NCBI GenBank assembly: GCA_903881535.1
Contig: CAIRTT010000590.1
Location: forward strand, 1-9,433
Length of the DNA: 9,433 bases
Direction of reading: 5' to 3'
From: an uncultured Armatimonadota bacterium
GTDB lineage: Bacteria; Armatimonadota; Armatimonadia; Armatimonadales; Armatimonadaceae
Shown here: positions 1 through 5,665 of the stretch, piece by piece
Numbering within the stretch: position 1 is the stretch's first letter
How the letters are laid out: every line of letters starts with the position of its first letter
Notes under the pieces: generated by a model
What the model saw: only the letters and a program-made list of their open reading frames with translations
Databases searched by the model: none
What the model was told of the DNA's origin: nothing
Translations under genes and position numbers: made by a program

Positions 1-591
1 TCAATAGCTGGACTGTTGGATCATAAAATGGGCGGGCCACCCGTCAGTCCATACCAACCAGGTGATCTGTGGCGCGAAACAAACTCGATGAGCCCCGCAT
101 ACAGCGAGAGTCTGGGCACTGACCTGTACCGGCGGTCTATCTATTCCGTGTGGAAGCGGACATCCCCGATGGTCAACATGATTGCCTTCGATGCTGCTAC
201 ACGTGAAGTTTGCACTGCACGGCGCCCAAGCACGAGCACTCCTTTGCAGGCTTTTGTGCTCATGAACGATGTTCAATTTGCAGAGGCCGCCCGCGTGTTT
301 GCTGAAAATGTCCTGTCTGTGTCAGGTCCTGAAACCGACAACCGGAATCGGCTCAATCAAATATTTACAACGGCAACTGGGCGAACACCGGATGCCATCG
401 AGTTCAAAGCACTAAGCAACTTACTTGATGAGCAGCTTAAGTACTTTGCGAGTAAGCCCGATGATGCCAAACTTGTGGCGGCAGTCGGCAAGCATCCAGT
501 AAAGACGAACATCGGGAGAGACATCGTGGCTGCATGGACGATGGTGGCTCAGGCAGTCCTTAACTCGGATGCTTGCGTTTGGAAGAGGTAG
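1..591 (+). CDS. PSD1 / DUF1553 domain protein, C-terminal part (5' end outside window)
   Basis: The reading frame is open from base 1 to the TAG at 589-591, giving 196 visible residues, so this is the tail of a larger gene. The visible part matches the conserved end of the PSD1 (DUF1553) family: a GLLDHKMGGPPVSPYQP stretch, then YRRSIYSVWKRTSP, then TPLQAFVLMNDVQFAEAAR, and a weakly conserved C-terminus. Full-length family members are usually large exported proteins with an N-terminal signal, often a cytochrome c-like domain (PSCyt1), DUF1549 and then DUF1553; those parts would lie upstream. The biochemical function is not established. Association with polysaccharide or sulfatase loci in Planctomycetes is known, but a role here is inference. 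A TTG at 16 could be called as a start, but the homologous sequence continues upstream of it, so the gene is truncated by the window edge and not short. It is followed after 4 nt by a DUF1501 gene, its usual partner, presumably in one operon. Confidence 0.9.
   Translation, partial: SIAGLLDHKMGGPPVSPYQPGDLWRETNSMSPAYSESLGTDLYRRSIYSVWKRTSPMVNMIAFDAATREVCTARRPSTSTPLQAFVLMNDVQFAEAARVFAENVLSVSGPETDNRNRLNQIFTTATGRTPDAIEFKALSNLLDEQLKYFASKPDDAKLVAAVGKHPVKTNIGRDIVAAWTMVAQAVLNSDACVWKR
583..588 (+). promoter_or_regulatory. Ribosome binding site deciding the DUF1501 start
   Basis: AAGAGG lies 7 nt upstream of the ATG at 596 and inside the last codons of the PSD1 gene. It supports a start at 596 over the in-frame ATG at 569, which would overlap the upstream gene and has no comparable site. 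The arrangement suggests translational coupling of the pair. Confidence 0.6.
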
Positions 592-595
592 GGAT

Positions 596-2044
596 ATGAC
601 TGAATTTGATCCATTACAGATGACGAGACGTCACTTTTTAGGAAGCGCATCCCTTGGTTTGGGAGCACTTGGTCTGGCTGAATCAGGAATGCAGGCGGCT
701 GGTATTCCTCGAAAGGCTGCCAAGGCCAAACGTGTCATCTATCTCTTTCAGAGTGGTGGTCCGGCGCATATCGACTTATACGATGAGAAGCCATTACTGC
801 GTAAAGAGCACGGAAACCAGCTGCCATCATCGGTGATTGGGCGCCAGCGCCTAACCGCGATGAGTGGAAATCAAGCCAGCCTGCCTATGGCTGGGAGTGC
901 TTTTGACTTTGCCGACTATGGCAAGTCCAAAATGCGGATGAGCAGCTTACTTCCGCATATTGGTGGCGTCGCGGATGACATTTGCTTGGTTCGCAGTATG
1001 TGGACTGAGGCCATCAATCACGATCCTGCGATGACATTTTTTCAGACAGGGTCACAGATTGCAGGACGTCCTTCGATGGGAGCTTGGGTTGGATATGGCC
1101 TAGGCTCGGTGAACAAAGACCTGCCTGGGTTTGTAGTTCTTGTGACAAAAGGTCAGGGTGACCAGCCGCTGTATGCCCGCTTGTGGGGGAGTGGATTTCT
1201 GGATTCCCGTTATCAGGGAGTGCCGTTCCGCGCAGGTAAAGACCCTGTTTTATATCTGAAGAATCCAGAGGGCGTCTCTGCAGCATCCAGGCGGAATGTG
1301 CTTGACACTCTGGGTGTCCTACAGCGCCAGCAGAGCAAGGTTTCGAGTGATCCTGAAGTGGATGCCCGTCTCGCACAATACGAGCTGGCATTTAGGATGC
1401 AGACCAGCGTTCCGGAAGTAACAGACCTATCATCCGAGCCTGCGGAAACATTTGAACTGTATGGAGAGGATGCCCGAACGCCGGGCACATTTGCTGCGAA
1501 CTGTGTGCTTGCCCGCCGCTTGGCAGAGAAGGGCGTTCGCTTTATTCAGCTCTACCACCAGGGCTGGGACCATCATGGGGATCTTCCTGGAAATGCCAGG
1601 TACCAGGCAAAGCTTACGGATAAGGCAAGTGCAGCGCTGATTATCGACTTGAAACGTCGTGGTCTCCTCGATGACACACTGGTTATTTGGGGCGGTGAGT
1701 TTGGACGTACAGCCTATTCGCAGGGAGCGATCTCTAAGGATAACTATGGGCGTGATCATCACCCGAGGTGCTTTAGTTTGTGGATGTCAGGTGCGGGAAT
1801 GAAGCGTGGGTTCAGTTACGGCCGCACGGATGACTACGGCTACAACTTATTGGACAAAAATGGGAACGTTTTAACACCATCTAAGGACAAATTTGTCCCT
1901 GGAGTTGTCCATGTTCACGACCTGCAGGCGACGATTCTGGATCAGCTTGGTATCGATCACCACCAGTTGACCTATCGAAACCAAGGCAGAGACTATCGCC
2001 TTACCGATGTGCACGGTCACGTTGTCACTGACCTATTGTCGTAG
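596..2044 (+). CDS. DUF1501 family protein, Tat-exported
   Basis: A complete gene of 482 residues, usual for DUF1501 (PF07394), a family distantly related to the alkaline phosphatase/sulfatase fold. The N-terminus is a twin-arginine signal: TRRHFLG at residues 10-16 followed by a small-residue hydrophobic stretch to about 30, so the folded protein should be exported across the inner membrane. Family landmarks follow in order: QSGGPAHIDLYDEKP soon after the signal, WDHH around 324-327, GGEFGR around 366-371, GRDHHPRC around 385-392, and a C-terminal VHDLQATILDQLG...TDVHGHVV block. The repeated His/Asp/Glu residues in these blocks suggest metal binding, but the reaction is unknown. It sits 4 nt after the PSD1 gene. 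The two families are commonly neighbours in Planctomycetes and related phyla and probably act together in the periplasm; that is inference. The start at 596 was chosen for its ribosome binding site and because it puts the Tat motif close to the N-terminus. Confidence 0.9.
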   Translation: MTEFDPLQMTRRHFLGSASLGLGALGLAESGMQAAGIPRKAAKAKRVIYLFQSGGPAHIDLYDEKPLLRKEHGNQLPSSVIGRQRLTAMSGNQASLPMAGSAFDFADYGKSKMRMSSLLPHIGGVADDICLVRSMWTEAINHDPAMTFFQTGSQIAGRPSMGAWVGYGLGSVNKDLPGFVVLVTKGQGDQPLYARLWGSGFLDSRYQGVPFRAGKDPVLYLKNPEGVSAASRRNVLDTLGVLQRQQSKVSSDPEVDARLAQYELAFRMQTSVPEVTDLSSEPAETFELYGEDARTPGTFAANCVLARRLAEKGVRFIQLYHQGWDHHGDLPGNARYQAKLTDKASAALIIDLKRRGLLDDTLVIWGGEFGRTAYSQGAISKDNYGRDHHPRCFSLWMSGAGMKRGFSYGRTDDYGYNLLDKNGNVLTPSKDKFVPGVVHVHDLQATILDQLGIDHHQLTYRNQGRDYRLTDVHGHVVTDLLS

Positions 2045-2069
2045 AAATCACGCGACGCAACATTCATCA

Positions 2070-2112
2070 CTGCAAAGTCATCCAAATACGTTCAAACTGG
2101 ATGACTTTGCAG
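2070..2112. repeat. Perfect 15-bp inverted repeat (long hairpin)
   Basis: The arm CTGCAAAGTCATCCA (2070-2084) and its exact reverse complement (2098-2112) flank a 13-nt loop. It begins 25 nt after the DUF1501 stop codon. There is no T-run on either side, so it is not a standard intrinsic terminator, though it could stall polymerase or protect the 3' end of the PSD1/DUF1501 transcript. A protein-binding palindrome is another possibility. Confidence 0.7.
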
Positions 2113-2152
2113 CCAGGAATCGAGTTGGATTTAACTACCGGATGTAAAATAA

Positions 2153-2183
2153 AAAACACTCCACAAAATCCGTGGAGTGTTTT
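2153..2183 (-). terminator. Intrinsic terminator of tRNA-Val, probably bidirectional
   Basis: A 12-bp perfect stem (arms 2153-2164 and 2172-2183) with a 7-nt loop. Read on the minus strand it starts 4 nt past the tRNA 3' end and is followed by a T-rich run, the layout of a strong Rho-independent terminator. Read on the plus strand it ends in TTTT, so it could also stop transcripts coming from the DUF1501 gene. Confidence 0.85.
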
Positions 2184-2187
2184 CATA

Positions 2188-2259
2188 TAGGCGGTACAGG
2201 ATTTGAACCTGTGACCTCTTCCGTGTCAAGGAAGCGCGCTACCACTGCGCCAACCGCCC
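2188..2259 (-). tRNA. tRNA-Val (anticodon GAC)
   Basis: The reverse complement folds into a full cloverleaf of 72 nt. It has acceptor arms GGGCGGT and ACCGCCT, a D-stem GCGC/GCGC with loop AGTGGTA, an anticodon stem CTTCC/GGAAG with loop TTGACAC, a 5-nt variable region, and a T-stem ACAGG/CCTGT with loop TTCAAAT. The discriminator base is A. Anticodon GAC reads the valine codons GUC and GUU. The terminal pair is G1-U72, a wobble. The CCA end is not encoded, since TA follows the discriminator, so it must be added enzymatically. The gene lies 43 nt downstream of the ferredoxin gene on the same strand and ends at an intrinsic terminator. Confidence 0.95.
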
Positions 2260-2270
2260 TCGTAACGACG

Positions 2271-2276
2271 CTTATA
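2271..2276 (-). promoter_or_regulatory. Possible -10 element for tRNA-Val
   Basis: On the minus strand TATAAG (5 of 6 matches to TATAAT) sits 11 nt upstream of the tRNA 5' end, giving a plausible start of transcription a few bases before the mature tRNA. No good -35 hexamer is seen at 16-18 bp. An overlapping alternative is TACTAT, 17 bp from TTGCGG. Read-through from the ferredoxin gene is the other option. Confidence 0.35.
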
Positions 2277-2302
2277 GTACCGGCGGAATGGCATCACCGC
2301 AA

Positions 2303-2752
2303 TCAGTGAGGCGTTTCTTTAACGGCATTACGATTCCAGCCTGGAACTTCTACGATAACTACTTTACTGGCACCATTCGGAACACATTGGCAACCAAGCC
2401 GTGAACTCAACGTCAAGCCGGGGGCTTCCTCGAGTTGATCCAACTCATCATCAGTAGCCTCGTTGCATGTCGACAGTCCATCACGCACGATCACATGACA
2501 GGTTGCGCATGCACACACACCGCCACAAGTGTGCTCCAGTGCAAGGTCATATCCTTCGCAGATATCGAGGATGGAGCCTGGTTGTCCAGAGCGTCCGTAG
2601 GGAATCTGACTCGGGTCAACGGTGAGTGTATGTTCGTTACCATCCATTCTAAGAATCAATGTGTACGGGGATGTAGGCTTTGGAGCCTGAGGGATGTCGA
2701 TATACGGATTTGTTCCTGCCACGTTAGTCTCCGCTGTAATGGGATGCTGCAT
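2303..2752 (-). CDS. fdx: [2Fe-2S] ferredoxin, adrenodoxin/Isc Fdx type
   Basis: A 149-residue soluble electron carrier. The cluster ligands are clear: C76-x5-C82-x2-C85 in the segment LEHTCGGVCACATCH, then C121 in SRLGCQC. The spacing of 35 residues between the third and fourth cysteines equals that of Escherichia coli Fdx, and the C-terminal VVIVEVPGWNRNAV strand also matches that family. Extra cysteines occur at 65, 80, 96 and 123. Fdx proteins donate electrons in Fe-S cluster assembly; in mitochondria and some bacteria a relative supplies heme A synthase (Cox15), which is notable because the divergent neighbour encodes heme A synthase. That link is inference. The first ~30 residues are a Pro-rich extension absent from E. 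coli Fdx. The start is uncertain: the ribosome binding site is poor, but the first beta strand (TLILRMDG, from residue 31) rules out starting at Met36. No isc genes are adjacent. Confidence 0.88.
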   Translation of the reverse strand: MQHPITAETNVAGTNPYIDIPQAPKPTSPYTLILRMDGNEHTLTVDPSQIPYGRSGQPGSILDICEGYDLALEHTCGGVCACATCHVIVRDGLSTCNEATDDELDQLEEAPGLTLSSRLGCQCVPNGASKVVIVEVPGWNRNAVKETPH

Positions 2753-2820
2753 GGTGTTTTACCGGTGTCGCTGCGATGCTGCCATTGTTGCTTTGGACAA
2801 GTTTGTGACTATTTTCACGA

Positions 2821-2849
2821 ATTATGAATATATGCCCATGGAATGTCCG
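2821..2849 (-). promoter_or_regulatory. Candidate sigma70-type promoter for the ferredoxin gene
   Basis: On the minus strand CGGACA (2844-2849) and CATAAT (2821-2826) match the -35 and -10 consensus at 4 and 5 of 6 positions with exactly 17 bp between them. Transcription would begin near 2814, giving a leader of about 60 nt. I found no convincing plus-strand promoter for ctaAB in the same 2753-2876 interval. Confidence 0.35.
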
Positions 2850-2876
2850 GCTGACCTCGGTATATTAACGGGTGGT

Positions 2877-4766
2877 ATGGGAATCGGTAAGGCTATCAAA
2901 CTAAACACATCAACGGCAGACGGTCCTGGACTTCCGCTCAAATGGATATCTAGAATCGCGTGGGCGACGTTAATGTGGCACATTGTCACGATTCTAGCGG
3001 GCACCATTGTCCGAGCGACGGGGTCAGGGGATGGGTGCGGCAGCCACTGGCCACTATGCAATGGAGAGGTTGTCCCTCTAGCGCCAAGCATCAAAACCAT
3101 TATCGAAATCACGCATCGTAGGATTTCAGCCTTCGATGGTCTGTTAGTTCTCTTGACCGTTGGTCTGGTAGGGTTTCGCTTTCGATTCAAGCACACGGCA
3201 ACGCATGCAGCACTGGTAATGCTGGTCCTGACAGGGTTTGAAGCGTGGATCGGCAAGTACATTGTGAATGCAGGTTTGGTCGCTGACAACAAAAGCATGT
3301 TCCGTGCAGTTTGGATGTCTCTACACCTCACAAATACATTTTTGCTCCTGACATCGTCTGCTATCACAGCGTGGTGTGCGAGTAACAGGCCTGCGCTTCG
3401 CTTCCGAGGTCAGGGTCCAGTACTTGCCACAATTCTGCTTACTTTCTTGACGATGATTGTGCTCGGGATTTCAGGCGCGATCACGGCGCTTGGTGACACT
3501 CTCTACCCTGCTCAATCGCATCAGGAAGTGATGCGCCTTGCACAGGCGGACAGTGCACCCGCCATTCTTCGACTTCGGATTTTGCACCCGTACATTGCAC
3601 TAAGTGCTGGTTGCTTTGTCGTGATTGTTGCTGCGATGATCAGACACCTCAGACCGAGTCGTGATACGGCCAAGTGGAGCAACTTTGTCGTCTGGCTTTT
3701 TGTACTTCAAACGGCGGTTGGTGGTTTGAATGTATGGCTTAAGGCTCCACTTGTGATGCAGGTGCTGCACTTGCTAATGGCAGATGCTGTCTGGGTTTCC
3801 ATGGTGTTCTTGTCTGCGGGAGCGTTATCCGCCGATGTAGTACATCTCGAGGATAAGGACTTTGCCCCGCCCGTCCAACCTGGTTCAGCAAGTGTATTAC
3901 CGGCTACGTGGAAGGATTACCTTGCACTCACTAAGCCTCGGGTGATTTCACTTTTGCTGTTGACCACGATGACGGCTATGTTTGTAGCGGCAAAGGGTTG
4001 GCCTGGTCTAGGGGTTTTCATCGCTGTCTTTGTGGGTGGATTTCTTTCCGCGGGCGCGGCTAATGCCCTCAACATGGTGATTGACCGGGACATTGATGCT
4101 CGTATGGAACGCACAAAGCATCGACCAACCGTGACGAGTGTGATTCCTGGGCGGAATGCTTTTGCGTTCGCGATGACCCTCGCAGTCCTGTCATTCCTGG
4201 TGCTTTGGCTTGGTGCAAATCTTGTCGCGGCGACAGCAAGCTTGGGTGGATTGGCGTTTTACGTTGTGGTCTACACCTTGTTCCTCAAGCGAAGGACGAC
4301 ACAAAACATTGTTATCGGCGGGGCTGCAGGATGCTTCCCCCCACTCGTCGGGTGGGCCGCTGTCACAGGTGATCTCGGTGGCGCACTCGCTTGGTATCTT
4401 TTTGCTATTATCTTCGTCTGGACACCCGCACACTTCTGGGCGCTGGCGTTGATGATCAAAGATGAATATGCCCGAGTTGGGGTCCCGATGCTTCCAAGTG
4501 TGGCAGGGGATAAGGCTACGGCGATTCAGATTGTGGTATATGCGGTTCTTACGGTTGTCGTGTCATTGATTCCCTGGTTTCAGGGGCTCGTCGGGCTTAT
4601 CTATGCGATTGCAGCCATTATTCTTGGACTTCTTTTGGTTGGAAGGAGTGGGATTCTTATACAAAATACCAGTCGCCCATCAGCAAAAAGCGCGTATCTA
4701 TTTTCGATGCTTTACCTTGCTTTGCTGTTCGTAGCGATGGCCATTGATCGTTCCGTACTTTCATGA
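2877..4766 (+). CDS. ctaAB: Fused heme A synthase (CtaA) - heme O synthase (CtaB)
   Basis: A 629-residue multi-pass membrane protein with two complete enzyme domains. Residues ~23-318 are CtaA/Cox15, which oxidises the C8 methyl of heme O to make heme A: GTIVRATGSGDGCGSHWPLC with cysteines 54 and 61, E77-x2-H80, and further heme-ligand histidines H150, H237 (LHPYIA) and H298 (LHLLMAD). Residues ~345-629 are CtaB/COX10, the prenyltransferase that makes heme O from heme B: TKPRV at 352-356, N399-x3-DRDIDARM with RT-x2-RP, LKRRTTQNIVIGG, and WTPAHFWALAL. A linker of about 25 residues joins them. The start is uncertain. The frame is open back to an ATG at 2694, but that would overlap the ferredoxin gene and the extra residues look unlike CtaA. 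ATGs at 2832 and 2838 are alternatives. I chose 2877 because it leaves a short cytoplasmic tail before the first membrane segment, though its GGTGG sequence is too close to be a good ribosome site. The gene supplies heme A for an aa3-type oxidase. Confidence 0.93.
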   Translation: MGIGKAIKLNTSTADGPGLPLKWISRIAWATLMWHIVTILAGTIVRATGSGDGCGSHWPLCNGEVVPLAPSIKTIIEITHRRISAFDGLLVLLTVGLVGFRFRFKHTATHAALVMLVLTGFEAWIGKYIVNAGLVADNKSMFRAVWMSLHLTNTFLLLTSSAITAWCASNRPALRFRGQGPVLATILLTFLTMIVLGISGAITALGDTLYPAQSHQEVMRLAQADSAPAILRLRILHPYIALSAGCFVVIVAAMIRHLRPSRDTAKWSNFVVWLFVLQTAVGGLNVWLKAPLVMQVLHLLMADAVWVSMVFLSAGALSADVVHLEDKDFAPPVQPGSASVLPATWKDYLALTKPRVISLLLLTTMTAMFVAAKGWPGLGVFIAVFVGGFLSAGAANALNMVIDRDIDARMERTKHRPTVTSVIPGRNAFAFAMTLAVLSFLVLWLGANLVAATASLGGLAFYVVVYTLFLKRRTTQNIVIGGAAGCFPPLVGWAAVTGDLGGALAWYLFAIIFVWTPAHFWALALMIKDEYARVGVPMLPSVAGDKATAIQIVVYAVLTVVVSLIPWFQGLVGLIYAIAAIILGLLLVGRSGILIQNTSRPSAKSAYLFSMLYLALLFVAMAIDRSVLS

Positions 4767-4771
4767 CGAAT

Positions 4772-4805
4772 TGTCTGCATATGCCACTTGGCACATTGCC
4801 AGACA
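4772..4805. repeat. Imperfect inverted repeat after ctaAB, overlapping the act -35 box
   Basis: TGTCTGCA (4772-4779) pairs with TGCCAGACA (4797-4805) with one bulged C, and a smaller GCCA/TGGC repeat (4783-4786, 4789-4792) sits inside. It starts 5 nt after the ctaAB stop. There is no T-run, so a standard terminator is unlikely. It may be a weak transcript-end hairpin or an operator, since its right arm contains the -35 hexamer of the candidate act promoter. Confidence 0.4.
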
Positions 4806-4824
4806 TCGTGAAATAAGGTACAAA
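4796..4824 (+). promoter_or_regulatory. Candidate sigma70-type promoter of the act operon
   Basis: TTGCCA (4796-4801; 5 of 6 matches to TTGACA) and TACAAA (4819-4824; 4 of 6 matches to TATAAT) are separated by exactly 17 bp. Transcription would begin near 4831, about 60 nt before actA. If used, the act genes can be expressed separately from ctaAB. Confidence 0.45.
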
Positions 4825-4891
4825 GTCAGATGATAGAGACCCGTCGTATTACCGTGCATCAGCTTAAGTTGAAGCACGATGACAGGTCAGG

Positions 4892-5623
4892 ATGAAAGGC
4901 ATGCCACAACTTTTCCGACCAAGCTCTAATGCTTTCGCCCAAGTCGCAGTCGTAGCTCTGGCGGCTACACCCCTCGTGGTTATTGTGACACTCTCGCAGA
5001 TTACGCGTGCACCTCAGGTTACTGGTGTCACGACGGCAGTAGAGCAACCTGTGCCGTTCTCTCACGAACACCACGTGACAGAACTGGGTATCGATTGTCG
5101 TTACTGCCATACAAGTGTCGAAAAGGCTGCAAACGCAGGTTACCCAGCAACGCATACATGTATGTCCTGCCATTCCCAGGTTTGGAACAACAGTCCTCTG
5201 CTTGAACCAATCCGGGAAAGCTACGACAAAAATGTGCCGATCAAGTGGACAAAAGTTAACAAGGTTCCTGACTTTGTGTATTTCAACCACTCGATTCATA
5301 TCAAGCGTGGTGTGAACTGTAATAACTGTCATGGACCTGTCCAGGCGATGCAGATGGCGTACAAGGGCAAGCCATTCCAGATGCGCTGGTGCCTTGAATG
5401 TCACCGGAATCCTGAAAAGTATGTTGGTGAGCCAGGTTCAGCTTTTGATTTGTATGAGGCGATTCGTAAAGATCCCAAAGCACTGACCAAAGAACAGCAG
5501 ATATTGGCCCAGGGCGAGCAATACAACCGTAATGCGGAAGAACTTGCCAAGGGTCGTGAGCTTGTGAAGAAGTACAACATCAAGAAAGAGCAGCTCACAG
5601 ACTGCGCCGTTTGCCACCACTAG
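4892..5623 (+). CDS. actA: Alternative Complex III subunit ActA, pentaheme cytochrome c
   Basis: A 243-residue membrane-anchored multiheme cytochrome. One hydrophobic helix (about 17-37) is the anchor or uncleaved signal; the rest should be periplasmic. Five CXXCH heme c sites are visible: C69-RY-CH, C90-MS-CH, C143-NN-CH, C167-LE-CH and C238-AV-CH at the extreme C-terminus. Five hemes is the number known for ActA of ACIII. Further histidines (58, 60, 61, 88, 133, 136) are candidates for the second axial ligands. Hemes 1-2 and 3-4 lie in two similar modules. Residues ~175-237, between hemes 4 and 5, are charged and probably helical. The protein relays electrons from the ActB Fe-S clusters toward ActE, a soluble cytochrome c or the oxidase. 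The start at 4892 has AGG 5 nt upstream; the ATG at 4901 (AGGA 8 nt upstream) is an equal alternative. actB follows after 42 nt. Confidence 0.95.
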   Translation: MKGMPQLFRPSSNAFAQVAVVALAATPLVVIVTLSQITRAPQVTGVTTAVEQPVPFSHEHHVTELGIDCRYCHTSVEKAANAGYPATHTCMSCHSQVWNNSPLLEPIRESYDKNVPIKWTKVNKVPDFVYFNHSIHIKRGVNCNNCHGPVQAMQMAYKGKPFQMRWCLECHRNPEKYVGEPGSAFDLYEAIRKDPKALTKEQQILAQGEQYNRNAEELAKGRELVKKYNIKKEQLTDCAVCHH

Positions 5624-5665
5624 TTGGTGATCGTTAGTACCGATTAGCCGGAGTTTTGTCTCAAC

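Noticed and set aside
2435..2827. Plus-strand open frame opposite the ferredoxin gene
   Set aside because: It covers the conserved cysteine motifs of fdx on the other strand and has no family features of its own.
2694..2876. N-terminal extension of ctaAB from the ATG at 2694
   Set aside because: It would overlap the ferredoxin gene on the other strand by 59 bp, has no ribosome binding site, and encodes a Cys-rich stretch with no resemblance to CtaA N-termini. It appears to be a chance open frame through the intergenic region.
5615..5629. Small hairpin CACCA/TGGTG across the actA stop codon as a terminator
   Set aside because: The stem is only five pairs with no T-run, and actB follows closely in the same operon.
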